Below are positions 35,291-43,070 of a stretch of 64,000 nucleotides of DNA, piece by piece. The translations under genes were made by a program, and so were the position numbers. The DNA comes from Alistipes sp. (lineage in GTDB: Bacteria > Bacteroidota > Bacteroidia > Bacteroidales > Rikenellaceae): assembly GCA_017937125.1 (NCBI GenBank), contig JAGBEH010000006.1:1-64000 (forward strand), written 5' to 3'. The notes below the pieces were generated by a model. It saw only the letters and a list, made by a program, of their open reading frames with translations, was not told where the DNA came from and ran no database searches. Position 1 is the first letter of the stretch. Every line of letters begins with the position of its first letter.

Positions 35291-36271
35291 ATGTATTCCG
35301 TTGTCAGACAAACACCAGTTGCAACACTGCTTACGCTCATAGCAGTCACGGCCGCCGCATTCACGCGTTTTTCGTTGGGGCTGTTCGACGACGAGTGCAT
35401 CGGCGGGACAGCAGCGCCCTTAGCGGTATTCGTCGATGCCTGGCAGGCTTCGCACAGGGAACTCGGGACCGTCTTTTCGGCGATATTGACCGTATTTACG
35501 GGTATGATCGTAGGGCGTATGGGCGCAAAATTCGGAATATACTCCACGCATTGCATATTCTCGGTTGCTCTGTACGGATTCGCGGCCTGCGGAATATTCA
35601 TCTCCGAGAACAGCCTTTCCGCCGCCATTGCCGCAATGTTCGCAGCCGCGGCAATGCGACATCTGTGCGGGGGCTATCTTCGGGGGCAGAACCTGACGGC
35701 AATGCTCTACGCCGGACTGTATACCGGCATAGTGCCTATGTTCTGCGCAGCGGGCGTCATCTATGTCATCACGACATCCATAGCCGTATTTATGTTCGCC
35801 CTGTCGGTCCGCGAGATAATCACGCTGTTCGCCGGCATCGCATTCATCCCGCTGACGGTGTGTTACGTCACGTGGATGCTCGGCGGCGACTTCCTCGCCC
35901 CACTGCACGGGTTGCTGGATGCGCTGATCGTACCTTCGGGATATACCGTTTGGGGATCCGATTCATTTGCGGCGCTCGTTATGGTCGGACTGCTGTCATT
36001 CGTGCTGTTCTGTTCCGTCGCGCTGTTTTTCGGGAACAGATACGCCGTAGCCACCAAATCGCGGCGGATACTTATATATATTATAATAACCTGTATACTA
36101 TCCGTATGTATGCTCCTGCTGCCATCAGCGACCGTCGCAACATTCACCCTCATAGCCGTACCGGCATCGCTCATTATGCCCGTAATGTTCCTGAAAATCG
36201 ATGACGCGGCCGCCCTGCTGCTATATCTTATAATCGTTGCGGCATTCGTCCTGCATCTGTTTGTAATATAA
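35291..36271 (+). CDS. Polytopic membrane protein, unknown function
   Basis: A 326-residue integral membrane protein with roughly nine or ten hydrophobic helices spread over the whole length (for example about 9-25, 60-80, 95-125, 130-190, 235-255, 265-290, 300-325). No transporter signature found. It resembles in size the uncharacterised DUF6427-type membrane proteins of Bacteroidetes, but I cannot confirm that. Its promoter box lies only 4 bp before the ATG, implying a leaderless mRNA. Confidence 0.72.
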   Translation: MYSVVRQTPVATLLTLIAVTAAAFTRFSLGLFDDECIGGTAAPLAVFVDAWQASHRELGTVFSAILTVFTGMIVGRMGAKFGIYSTHCIFSVALYGFAACGIFISENSLSAAIAAMFAAAAMRHLCGGYLRGQNLTAMLYAGLYTGIVPMFCAAGVIYVITTSIAVFMFALSVREIITLFAGIAFIPLTVCYVTWMLGGDFLAPLHGLLDALIVPSGYTVWGSDSFAALVMVGLLSFVLFCSVALFFGNRYAVATKSRRILIYIIITCILSVCMLLLPSATVATFTLIAVPASLIMPVMFLKIDDAAALLLYLIIVAAFVLHLFVI

Positions 36272-36311
36272 TCCGACATATTCTATTGTGACCTCTTAAT
36301 AGCTTATACGG

Positions 36312-36346
36312 TATTTTCTTGAAAATATACAATAAAATATTGTATA
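36312..36346. promoter_or_regulatory. Nested palindromes at the AraC-gene promoter
   Basis: Two perfect inverted repeats overlap: 36312-36318 with 36321-36327 (7 bp arms, 2 bp spacer) and 36326-36334 with 36338-36346 (9 bp arms, AAA spacer). The second covers the probable -33 TTG at 36340-36342, with TACTTTTG at 36365-36372 as -7 box. This placement suits an operator for the regulator itself or another factor. Confidence 0.6.
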
Positions 36347-36385
36347 CTCTGACGATTTTTATTATACTTTTGTTGTAAAGAGGTC

Positions 36386-36410
36386 AGATGACCGAGACGT
36401 AAGGTCATCT
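36386..36410 (+). repeat. Leader hairpin upstream of the AraC gene
   Basis: An 8-bp perfect stem (36386-36393 with 36403-36410) in the predicted 5' leader, 30 bp before the ATG. It may influence translation. Confidence 0.45.
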
Positions 36411-36440
36411 ATCATCCCTCGATAACTAAACAATACTGTT

Positions 36441-37370
36441 ATGGGAAAATTAACGAACAGCCAGCAGCCTCAACCGAAAATCGTAAAATACGTGGAGGCT
36501 TCGCATTCGGGCATCGAGTCCGTTGTTTTGTCGCGCTATGCCATAGGCTACGTCCTGCACGGCACGAAGTACGTTTACTATGGCGACAAGCGTTATCGCA
36601 TCTCGCAAGGCGATGTTTTTTATATGGGTGTCGGACACCACTATGTAGAGAACATCGCCGAAGACGACTCTCTCTTCGAGCAGATCCTCGTCTACTACAC
36701 TCCCGCAGAACTCCAGCGTATTCTGTCCCATCTGAACATCAATTACGGGGTTCATATCTCGAACGGGCATTCGTGCGACTGGTGCAGGTCCCACGCCCAC
36801 GTCTCTATGGCGGCACGCAACAGTCTGAAAAGCTTTTTCCGCAACTGCAACAACTATCTTCGCGACGAACTGTTCTGCAACAACGACATCGCCGAGGATA
36901 TCAAGATGACCGAACTGGTCTATCTTATCGTTTCGGGCGAAGACTGTTGCCTGAAAAGCAAGCTGCTGAATAACGTCGATGTCGCTCGCGAGACGTTCGA
37001 GCAGATAGTTTACGACCATATCTTCAAGGACATATCCATCGAAGAGTTGTCGTGCATCTGCAACCGTTCGCTTACCTCGTTCAAAAAGGAGTTCAAGCGC
37101 CAGTTCGTTATGCCGCCGCACAAGTGGTACATACGCCAGCGGCTGATGCACTCGCGGCTACTGCTGATTTCGACATCGAAGTCGGTTTCAGAAATCGGCA
37201 ACGAATGCGCCTTTCCCAATACGTCGCATTTCATCAAACTCTTCAAAAAAGAGTACGATCTGACGCCTGCACTCTATCGCAGCCGCTATCAGACGAACAG
37301 GGAACAGACCGAAGCGGAAGTGCCCGACGACCGACAAAGGCCCGTGAAAATGGCGGTGGGAGAAGATTGA
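36441..37370 (+). CDS. AraC-family transcriptional regulator
   Basis: A 309-residue regulator. The N-terminal half is a cupin-like sensing domain (about 25-140; YAIGYVLHGTKYVYYGDKRY, then QGDVFYMGVGHHY), and the C-terminal 100 residues are the double HTH: SIEELSCICNRSLTSFKKEF, then SVSEIGNECAFPNTSHFIKLFKK. A pair HSCDWCRSHAH with nearby Cys and His residues (about 112-122) could bind a metal. The ligand is unknown. No obvious target is adjacent; the nearby small-RNA unit and the envelope operon at 37.7-39.9 kb are candidates. Confidence 0.9.
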   Translation: MGKLTNSQQPQPKIVKYVEASHSGIESVVLSRYAIGYVLHGTKYVYYGDKRYRISQGDVFYMGVGHHYVENIAEDDSLFEQILVYYTPAELQRILSHLNINYGVHISNGHSCDWCRSHAHVSMAARNSLKSFFRNCNNYLRDELFCNNDIAEDIKMTELVYLIVSGEDCCLKSKLLNNVDVARETFEQIVYDHIFKDISIEELSCICNRSLTSFKKEFKRQFVMPPHKWYIRQRLMHSRLLLISTSKSVSEIGNECAFPNTSHFIKLFKKEYDLTPALYRSRYQTNREQTEAEVPDDRQRPVKMAVGED

Positions 37371-37474
37371 GGCCGAGTTTTTTAATAAATTTACAAACGT
37401 TTTTATTATTAAAAATTTTTAATTACAAAATAATCCCATTTTTTCGATTTTTATGAAAATTAAGTCGTATAAAA
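37371..37474. other. A/T-rich intergenic stretch
   Basis: Very A/T-rich DNA between the AraC stop codon and the next promoter. No hairpin terminator is evident after the AraC gene and no coding signal was seen. Confidence 0.5.
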
Positions 37475-37505
37475 TTTGTTCTTAATAAAAAAACGACTAT
37501 TTTTG
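37475..37505 (+). promoter_or_regulatory. Consensus promoter of a free-standing small unit
   Basis: TTTG at 37475-37478, 19 bp, TATTTTTG at 37498-37505. It points to a unit with no annotated gene: a hairpin terminator follows within about 90 bp and the next gene is convergent. Confidence 0.8.
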
Positions 37506-37509
37506 TATT

Positions 37510-37600
37510 ACTAAATATGGGGTTCTCCCAATTTCTCATTAACCTAACTAACCTAACCGGGGTTTAATCGTCGCCAGATGATCTAAACCCCTTTCTGTTT
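37510..37600 (+). ncRNA. Candidate small RNA or 16-residue peptide mRNA
   Basis: Predicted transcript of about 90 nt bounded by a consensus promoter and a hairpin (37559-37566 with 37584-37591, extended by ATC/GAT) followed by CTTTCTGTTT. It contains an unstructured CTAACTAACCTAACC stretch and a 16-codon frame (37517-37567, MGFSQFLINLTNLTGV) ending inside the hairpin. It matches no RNA family I know. It could be an sRNA or encode a micropeptide. Confidence 0.55.
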
Positions 37601-37671
37601 AATCGGGCATTACGATGTTGCGCATTGGAGTCGCAACCGCATTGGAGCCGCCACCGCATTTACGATAAAGC

Positions 37672-37700
37672 CGTGGGGTGGACAGATTGTCCACCCCACG
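37672..37700 (-). terminator. Terminator after the BACON-LRR gene
   Basis: A perfect 13-bp GC-rich stem (37672-37684 with 37688-37700) and 3-base loop, 28 bp beyond the stop codon. The U-tract is poor (GCTTTA). Confidence 0.75.
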
Positions 37701-37728
37701 ACCCGTTTCATAAATTTTGGCCCCTCGG

Positions 37729-38766
37729 TCAGAAATCGTAGCCTACGATCTGCGAAGAATACGAGCTCCACCACGAAGCACTCTTGTATTTGTCTACCGA
37801 TGCTCGGGGAACATATATTTTAAGGTTCGATGGAGTTCCATCAAAACTTTCACCTCCTAAACTCGGCGGATTCTGAGGCCTGCAATAAACAGTTGTCAGA
37901 CTGCTGCAATACCAGAATACATAAGATCCTATCTCAGTCACACTGTCGGGAATGGTAATGCTTGTCAGACTGCTGCAAAAATTAAATGCGATATCTTTGA
38001 TTGACGTTACAGGTTCATCGAATATCAATATTCCTTTTCCGTTGTCATATAAATGTTCGATTATATTTGCATTGAAATAAGGTCCCTCATTGCCAAAAGA
38101 CAGCGGCTTATTATCATCGGTGGTATAAATTATCTTGCAGTTTTTATCAAGTTGTGCTACCGTCGTCTGTGTTACGGTAATTTTGCGCGATACTTTATGC
38201 TCCGCATTTGTCAGAATTATTTCGCCCTGACGGCTTTTTTCGGAAAGAGACCGCTGTATTTCGACCGACAGTGTCGATTTCCCCGCTTGTCCGTTTGCGG
38301 GCGACAAGGCAATCCAGTCAGCCATGGTCGAAGCCTCCCATGGGATACTCGAATCGACCTCTATCGAAAACGTACCGCCACTGTATGTAACGTCGAGTTT
38401 CGCATCGCAATCGATACGGGGAATTATTCCCGACTGACGGACTGCAATTTTGTCCGACACGCCAAGTTCTTCGTTGAAAATCGTTACGGCAGCCTGCCGT
38501 GCGGTAAACGTAGGATTGGGCGCGACCGTTACGGTCACGGTATTCTTGCCCGCCTCGACATATTGCGGCGAGAAGGTCACCCAGCTCTCGCCGCACGATA
38601 GCGTGCAGTCGCACCGAGTGTTTACGGTTATGTTTTTCTCGCCGCCTTCGGCCGTGAAGTCCACGGCATTTTTCGAAAGGCCGAACGGGTCGGTTTCGAG
38701 ATGCTCGGTACAGCCGGCAAGCAGGCATAATGCGGCCGACAGCAGGTAAAAGATATGTTTTTTCAT
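37729..38766 (-). CDS. Lipoprotein with BACON domains and BspA-type leucine-rich repeat
   Basis: A 345-residue lipoprotein (lipobox LLAGC, Cys19, then Thr-Glu-His). Two BACON domains follow (about 30-110 and 115-200; each ends in the V-R-Q or V-T-Q strand, as in ITVTQTTVAQ). The C-terminal part has LRR_5/BspA-like repeats (FCSSLTSITIPDSVTEIG, YCSSLTTVYC), a family often involved in binding host or bacterial surfaces. The stop follows a tail VDKYKSASWWSSYS typical of secreted BspA proteins. Third gene of the operon that begins near 39.9 kb; it starts 12 bp after the barrel gene. Confidence 0.85.
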   Translation of the reverse strand: MKKHIFYLLSAALCLLAGCTEHLETDPFGLSKNAVDFTAEGGEKNITVNTRCDCTLSCGESWVTFSPQYVEAGKNTVTVTVAPNPTFTARQAAVTIFNEELGVSDKIAVRQSGIIPRIDCDAKLDVTYSGGTFSIEVDSSIPWEASTMADWIALSPANGQAGKSTLSVEIQRSLSEKSRQGEIILTNAEHKVSRKITVTQTTVAQLDKNCKIIYTTDDNKPLSFGNEGPYFNANIIEHLYDNGKGILIFDEPVTSIKDIAFNFCSSLTSITIPDSVTEIGSYVFWYCSSLTTVYCRPQNPPSLGGESFDGTPSNLKIYVPRASVDKYKSASWWSSYSSQIVGYDF

Positions 38767-38778
38767 AGCTTGTGCGTT

Positions 38779-39417
38779 TTAGAATGTGAAACCGATGTGG
38801 GCGTCGATGCCGTATTGGAATTCGGATTTTACGGAGGCCGTCGTACCGCCGTAGCTGTCGAGCACAGGCATAGTGTGTCCCGCGAAACCTGCGGTTATGT
38901 AGATGCTACCCTTGGGCGAGGTGCGGACATTGATGCCTATCTGCGGATTGACGAGCAGGCCGCATGTGTTGTACCTGACATCTCCTGCCGGCAACCCTAA
39001 CGACCGTTTGGTCGAAAAACGTCCGCCGAGCGACAGTGCGAAGAACGGCGTAACGCGACTTTTGAAGAAATATGCGCGGAAGTGCACATAGAGCGGGATA
39101 TTCACCGTATTGAGTTTCATCGCGGCATTGTCGTCGAGGTCGGTCGCAGGGCTGTTAAGCCTGAAATCGAGACCCGTGCCTGCGCCGAGGAAAAACATAC
39201 CGTTGAAACGCATACCGCCTATATAGTTGAGCGAGAACATATCGTTGCCCGTTATGCTCATCTGGGTATTGTAGCTCGCATCGATCGACTGCTGGTATCC
39301 GCGGGCGACAGCGGGCAATTTGCTCTTGGTGACGATGAGCGACGAACTTTGCACGAGCTGCGCATAGCCCGCGAACGACATAGCGGCGAGCAGCAGAGTA
39401 AAGACAAGTTTTTTCAT
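38779..39417 (-). CDS. Porin-like outer-membrane beta-barrel protein
   Basis: A 212-residue exported protein with a signal peptide (about 1-19, ending GYAQ). The mature sequence shows alternating hydrophobic strands with frequent Gly/Tyr/Phe (FNGMFFLGAGTGLDF, NIPLYVHFRAYF, PFFALSLGGRF, and a terminal HIGFTF ending in Phe), typical of the small OmpA/OMP_b-brl barrel family. Middle gene of a three-gene envelope operon, 5 bp after the preceding gene. Confidence 0.83.
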   Translation of the reverse strand: MKKLVFTLLLAAMSFAGYAQLVQSSSLIVTKSKLPAVARGYQQSIDASYNTQMSITGNDMFSLNYIGGMRFNGMFFLGAGTGLDFRLNSPATDLDDNAAMKLNTVNIPLYVHFRAYFFKSRVTPFFALSLGGRFSTKRSLGLPAGDVRYNTCGLLVNPQIGINVRTSPKGSIYITAGFAGHTMPVLDSYGGTTASVKSEFQYGIDAHIGFTF

Positions 39418-39422
39418 AGCGT

Positions 39423-39926
39423 TTATTTTTCGAGGGTTATGCGCGTCTGTCCTTTGGGATTTTGCAGTATGTCGTCGTTGCTGTCTCCCGCGACGTTCTT
39501 CGCCTGCCCGACGAGCGAAATGTCTTCCGAGGTGGCGTTGCGGAAGTTGGTATACTTGGCAGGATAGCCCGATATGGTGATTTCGAGCCGTCCCTGCGCA
39601 TTGGTTATCACATCGACCGTGGCGCCGACGATGGCATCGGCCTTGTATTTACGTGCGGCACGGCTGAGCGCCACTTTCTTGAACTCGGGGATGAACGACA
39701 CGATGGAGCCGGTGACGGCGTAGTTGGCGAATGCTTCGGTCTCGGTGTAGTAGATTTTGTCGTCGATGATCTTCATATCGGCAATCATAGGGGTGATCAT
39801 CACGGCCTGTTCGGGTTCGAGATTGCGGGCCGACGACTCCTGATACTCGACCTTGTCGGTACGCTGCTGTGCCGCCGCACTTATCGTGACGATAACGGCA
39901 ACCGGAATGAAAAGCAGTTTTTTCAT
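39423..39926 (-). CDS. Periplasmic protein, unknown function
   Basis: A 167-residue protein with a signal peptide (MKKLLFIPVAVIVTISAAAQQ). The mature part has the sequence AARKYKADAIVGATVDVITN, which resembles the conserved strand-helix-strand of heavy-metal-binding YbjQ-like or curli-assembly CsgG-like proteins, but I cannot assign it. First gene of the operon; no promoter is seen directly before it, and the probable 6S RNA lies 56 bp upstream on the same strand. Confidence 0.7.
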   Translation of the reverse strand: MKKLLFIPVAVIVTISAAAQQRTDKVEYQESSARNLEPEQAVMITPMIADMKIIDDKIYYTETEAFANYAVTGSIVSFIPEFKKVALSRAARKYKADAIVGATVDVITNAQGRLEITISGYPAKYTNFRNATSEDISLVGQAKNVAGDSNDDILQNPKGQTRITLEK

Positions 39927-39982
39927 ATTGAAAACGGTTTTTACCTTGCCGTCCGCACCTCGACAGCGGTTCTTGTCAGGGA

Positions 39983-40178
39983 ACGGAAAGCGTGGTGCCG
40001 AAAACTCATTTTAGCTGAACAGGTCGTAGGAAACCGAGAGAATAAAATAAGTAACAGCCCCACGCCTGTCTCCATGATATGAAGATGTGACGCGGCAAGA
40101 TGTCGGCATTTCTCTTCTCAATCGAATTTCCTACGTTCGTTCAGCGAGAATAAGCTACACTTTCCGTGTTTGATATGT
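39983..40178 (-). ncRNA. ssrS: Probable 6S RNA (rod-shaped ncRNA with central bubble)
   Basis: The minus-strand RNA from the promoter at 40214-40184 folds into a long rod. P1 is 11 bp (40167-40157 with 39993-39983, one G-U). A large asymmetric bubble follows (40156-40146 against 40013-39994). Then P2 of 7 bp (40145-40139 with 40020-40014) and P3 of 9 bp (40135-40127 with 40034-40026), and a long apical arm. A closing stem, a central bubble and an extended apical arm of about 190 nt are the hallmarks of 6S RNA, which binds housekeeping RNA polymerase. A computed fold and an Rfam search are needed. No terminator lies between it and the gene at 39926. Confidence 0.6.
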
Positions 40179-40183
40179 TACCG

Positions 40184-40214
40184 CAAAGGTAAAATATTTG
40201 CAGGAAAATGCAAA
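40184..40214 (-). promoter_or_regulatory. Promoter of the 6S-like RNA
   Basis: Minus strand: TTTG (40214-40211), 19 bp, TACCTTTG (40191-40184). Full consensus. Start expected near 40178. Confidence 0.8.
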
Positions 40215-40463
40215 GACATCCTGCCTTTTTCGGGGGCTGTTATGTCGGATTTACAGTGCAAAGGTGCTGAAAATAAATATATTTTCCAACAGCGGGACGT
40301 CCGGCTGCAAAAAATTGTTTATACTACCTTCGGCATATCGGCGATTCGACGGAACCCGCAAGGCGGCACGCGGCAGGTGCGGCACGCGTCCGATGCAAAG
40401 CCCCTTCACCGTCTCCCCGGCCGTCGAAAAAGGAAAGGTCGTTGAAATAAACAAGGCATAAAG
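40215..40463. other. Intergenic stretch with no recognised feature
   Basis: Divergent spacer between the 6S-like RNA promoter and the riboswitch promoter. Short frames exist on both strands but lack coding character. No hairpin of note. Confidence 0.5.
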
Positions 40464-40494
40464 TTGTATATAGTTGCCGAAATTTCTATATTTG
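40464..40494 (+). promoter_or_regulatory. Promoter of the nrdD-nrdG riboswitch transcript
   Basis: TTG at 40464-40466, 20 bp, TATATTTG at 40487-40494. The riboswitch aptamer begins a few bases after the predicted start near 40500. Confidence 0.8.
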
Positions 40495-40502
40495 TAACCG
40501 TA

Positions 40503-40670
40503 ATCGGTTCCTGCCGTCCCGTGCGGACGCGAGGATTAAAAGGGAACTCCGTGAAAATCGGAGGCTATCCCCGTAGCCGTAAGTTCCTCTCTTTGTTCGG
40601 ACATTCTCTGCCACTGATCGGCAATGATCGGGAAGGCGTCCGAACGGGAACGAGCCGGAAGACCTGCCGA
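40503..40670 (+). promoter_or_regulatory. Cobalamin (B12) riboswitch upstream of nrdD
   Basis: The aptamer shows the conserved core in order: GGTTCCTGCCG near 40507, TTAAAAGGGAACTCCGTGAA near 40536, a CCCCGTAGCCGTAAG block near 40575, GCCACTG near 40610, GGGAAGGCG near 40630 and the terminal B12 box GCCGGAAGACCTGCCG ending about 40669. This is the class that binds adenosyl- or related cobalamins and shuts off downstream genes. About 190 nt of expression platform follows, with hairpins at 40746-40759 and 40766-40783. CCTGCC (40663-40668) is complementary to GGCAGG (40818-40823) close to the ribosome-binding region, a possible switching pair (inference). Confidence 0.9.
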
Positions 40671-40862
40671 ATGCATTTGCCGTTTTCGAGGCTTTCGGGT
40701 CGAAGAGCACGAAATACGGAAGAGAAATCAGTTATACAGCAAGGCTTGCCTTCAGGCAACCGTCGTCTCCCGCCAACGGGAGAGCGGTATGGCGTCATAG
40801 TCGCCGAAACGGAGGATGGCAGGCTTTATACGGAGAAGGACTGAATTACAAACCGTACGAAT

Positions 40863-43070
40863 ATGATACAGACAGTTCTGAAACGCGACGGACGTGTCGT
40901 CGGTTTCAACAGGGAGAAGATTATGGCCGCCATACGCAAGGCGATGCTTACGACCGAGCGGGGCGAGGATGAAACGCTCATAATGCGCATAACGGACCGC
41001 ATAGAGTTGGGCGGTGCCGAGCAGATGAGTGTCGAACAGATACAGGATATGATCGAAATGGAGCTTATGCAAAGCCCCCGCAAAGAGGTCGCCAAGCAGT
41101 ACATAGCCTATCGCAACCGCCGCAGCATAGCCCGCAAGGCCAAGACCCGCGATATGTTCCTCGAAATCATCGAAGCCAAGAACAACGACATCACCCGCGA
41201 GAATGCCAATATGAACGCCGATACGCCTGCGGGTATGATGATGAAGTTCGCCAGCGAGACGACCAAACCCTTCGTGGACGACTATCTGCTCGCACCCGAA
41301 GTGCTCGACGCCGTGCGCGGAAACTATCTGCACATCCACGACAAGGACTACTACCCCACCAAGAGCCTCACCTGCGTACAGCATCCGCTGGACAAGATAC
41401 TCAAGTACGGCTTCACGGCAGGGCACGGCGAGTCGCGTCCCGCGAAGCGCATAGAGACGGCGAGCATTCTCGGCTGTATCTCTATGGAGACGGCACAGAA
41501 CGAGATGCACGGCGGGCAGGCGATACCCGCGTTCGATTTCTACCTCGCCCCGTTCGTCCGCAACAGTTTCATCGAGGAGGTGAAGACGCTCGAAAATCTC
41601 AACGATGCCGACTATTCGCATATCTACGACTGCGAAATCGACGACTATCTGACACGCCCGCTCGACGGTCTTAAGGGCGACGAGCGTATACGCCAGCACG
41701 CGATAAACCGCACCGTCGGCCGCGTACACCAGTCTATGGAGGCGTTCATCCACAATATGAATACTATCCATTCACGCGGCGGCAATCAGGTGGTTTTCAG
41801 TTCGATAAACTACGGCACCGACACCTCCGCCGAAGGGCGTTGCATAATTCGGGAGTTGCTTACGAGCACCTACGAGGGTGTCGGCAACGGTGCGACGGCC
41901 ATATTCCCGATACAGATATGGAAGAAGAAACGCGGCGTAAGCTATCTGCCCGAAGACCGCAATTACGACCTCTACAAATATGCCTGCAAGGTTACGGCAC
42001 GGCGCTTTTTCCCGAATTTCGTGAACCTCGACGCCCCGTTCAACCACCACGAGAAGTGGCGTGTCGACGACCCCGAACGCTATCTCTACGAGGTGGCGAC
42101 TATGGGATGCCGCACGCGCGTATTCGAAAACCGCTTCGGCGAGAAGACCTCCGTAGGGCGCGGCAACATCTCGTTTACGACGATAAATATCGTGCGGTTG
42201 GCCATCGAGTGTATGGAGATTGCGGACGAAACGGCGCGTATCGAACGTTTCTTCGAGCGGCTCGACGCGATACTCGAAACGGCCGCCAAACAGCTGTGCG
42301 ACCGCTACGACTTCCAGAAAACGGCACTCGCCAAGCAGTTCCCGCTGCTGATGTCGATGCTGTGGAACGGCAGCGAAAATCTCAAGCCGAACGACACCAT
42401 AGAGAGCGTCATAAACCAAGGCACGCTCGGCATCGGTTTTATCGGTCTTGCCGAATGTCTCATAGCGCTGACGGGCAAGCATCACGGCGAAAGCGACGAA
42501 GCGCAGCGGTTGGGCTTGCGCATAGTAACCTTTATGCGCGACCGTGCCGTCGAGTTCTCGGAGCGTTACGGCCATAACTTCAGCGTTCTGGCGACGCCCG
42601 CCGAAGGTCTGTCTGGCAAGTTCACGGGGCGCGACCGCAAGGATTTCGGCATAATCGCCGGAGTGACGGACAAAGATTACTACACCAATTCCAACCACGT
42701 GCCCGTATACTACAAATGCAGTCCGAAGCACAAGGCCGAGGTGGAGGCGCCCTATCACGACCTCACGCGCGGCGGGCACATATTCTATGTCGAAATCGAC
42801 GGCGATGCCACGCATAATCCGCAGGCGGTTATGGATATAGTGGATCTGATGGACAAATACGGCATAGGATACGGTTCTGTCAATCACAACCGCAACCGCT
42901 GTATGAACTGCGGTTACGAGGATGCGTCCGACAATCTCGAACGCTGCCCGCATTGCGGCAGCGAAAACATAGACCGCCTGCAACGCATCACGGGCTACTT
43001 GGTCGGCACGACCGACCGCTGGAACCGCGCCAAGCTCGCCGAGTTGAACGACCGCGTAGTACACAAATAG
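40863..43070 (+). CDS. nrdD: Anaerobic ribonucleoside-triphosphate reductase (class III)
   Basis: A 735-residue glycyl-radical enzyme that makes dNTPs from NTPs without oxygen. An ATP-cone occupies about residues 4-95 (QTVLKRDGRVVGFNREKI), the catalytic barrel follows, then the C-terminal zinc site (CMNCGYED and CPHCGSEN) and the radical glycine, Gly711 in RITGYLVG. nrdG begins directly after its stop codon. Expression should be turned off by cobalamin through the upstream riboswitch, which makes sense if the organism also carries a B12-dependent class II enzyme (family knowledge, not visible here). Confidence 0.97.
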   Translation: MIQTVLKRDGRVVGFNREKIMAAIRKAMLTTERGEDETLIMRITDRIELGGAEQMSVEQIQDMIEMELMQSPRKEVAKQYIAYRNRRSIARKAKTRDMFLEIIEAKNNDITRENANMNADTPAGMMMKFASETTKPFVDDYLLAPEVLDAVRGNYLHIHDKDYYPTKSLTCVQHPLDKILKYGFTAGHGESRPAKRIETASILGCISMETAQNEMHGGQAIPAFDFYLAPFVRNSFIEEVKTLENLNDADYSHIYDCEIDDYLTRPLDGLKGDERIRQHAINRTVGRVHQSMEAFIHNMNTIHSRGGNQVVFSSINYGTDTSAEGRCIIRELLTSTYEGVGNGATAIFPIQIWKKKRGVSYLPEDRNYDLYKYACKVTARRFFPNFVNLDAPFNHHEKWRVDDPERYLYEVATMGCRTRVFENRFGEKTSVGRGNISFTTINIVRLAIECMEIADETARIERFFERLDAILETAAKQLCDRYDFQKTALAKQFPLLMSMLWNGSENLKPNDTIESVINQGTLGIGFIGLAECLIALTGKHHGESDEAQRLGLRIVTFMRDRAVEFSERYGHNFSVLATPAEGLSGKFTGRDRKDFGIIAGVTDKDYYTNSNHVPVYYKCSPKHKAEVEAPYHDLTRGGHIFYVEIDGDATHNPQAVMDIVDLMDKYGIGYGSVNHNRNRCMNCGYEDASDNLERCPHCGSENIDRLQRITGYLVGTTDRWNRAKLAELNDRVVHK

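Noticed and set aside
40011-40076. 21-codon frame within the 6S-like RNA
   Set aside because: It lies inside paired regions of the RNA; the folding explains its conservation better than coding.
40464-40844. 126-codon frame through the riboswitch
   Set aside because: It coincides with the structured B12 aptamer and its promoter; structure explains the sequence.
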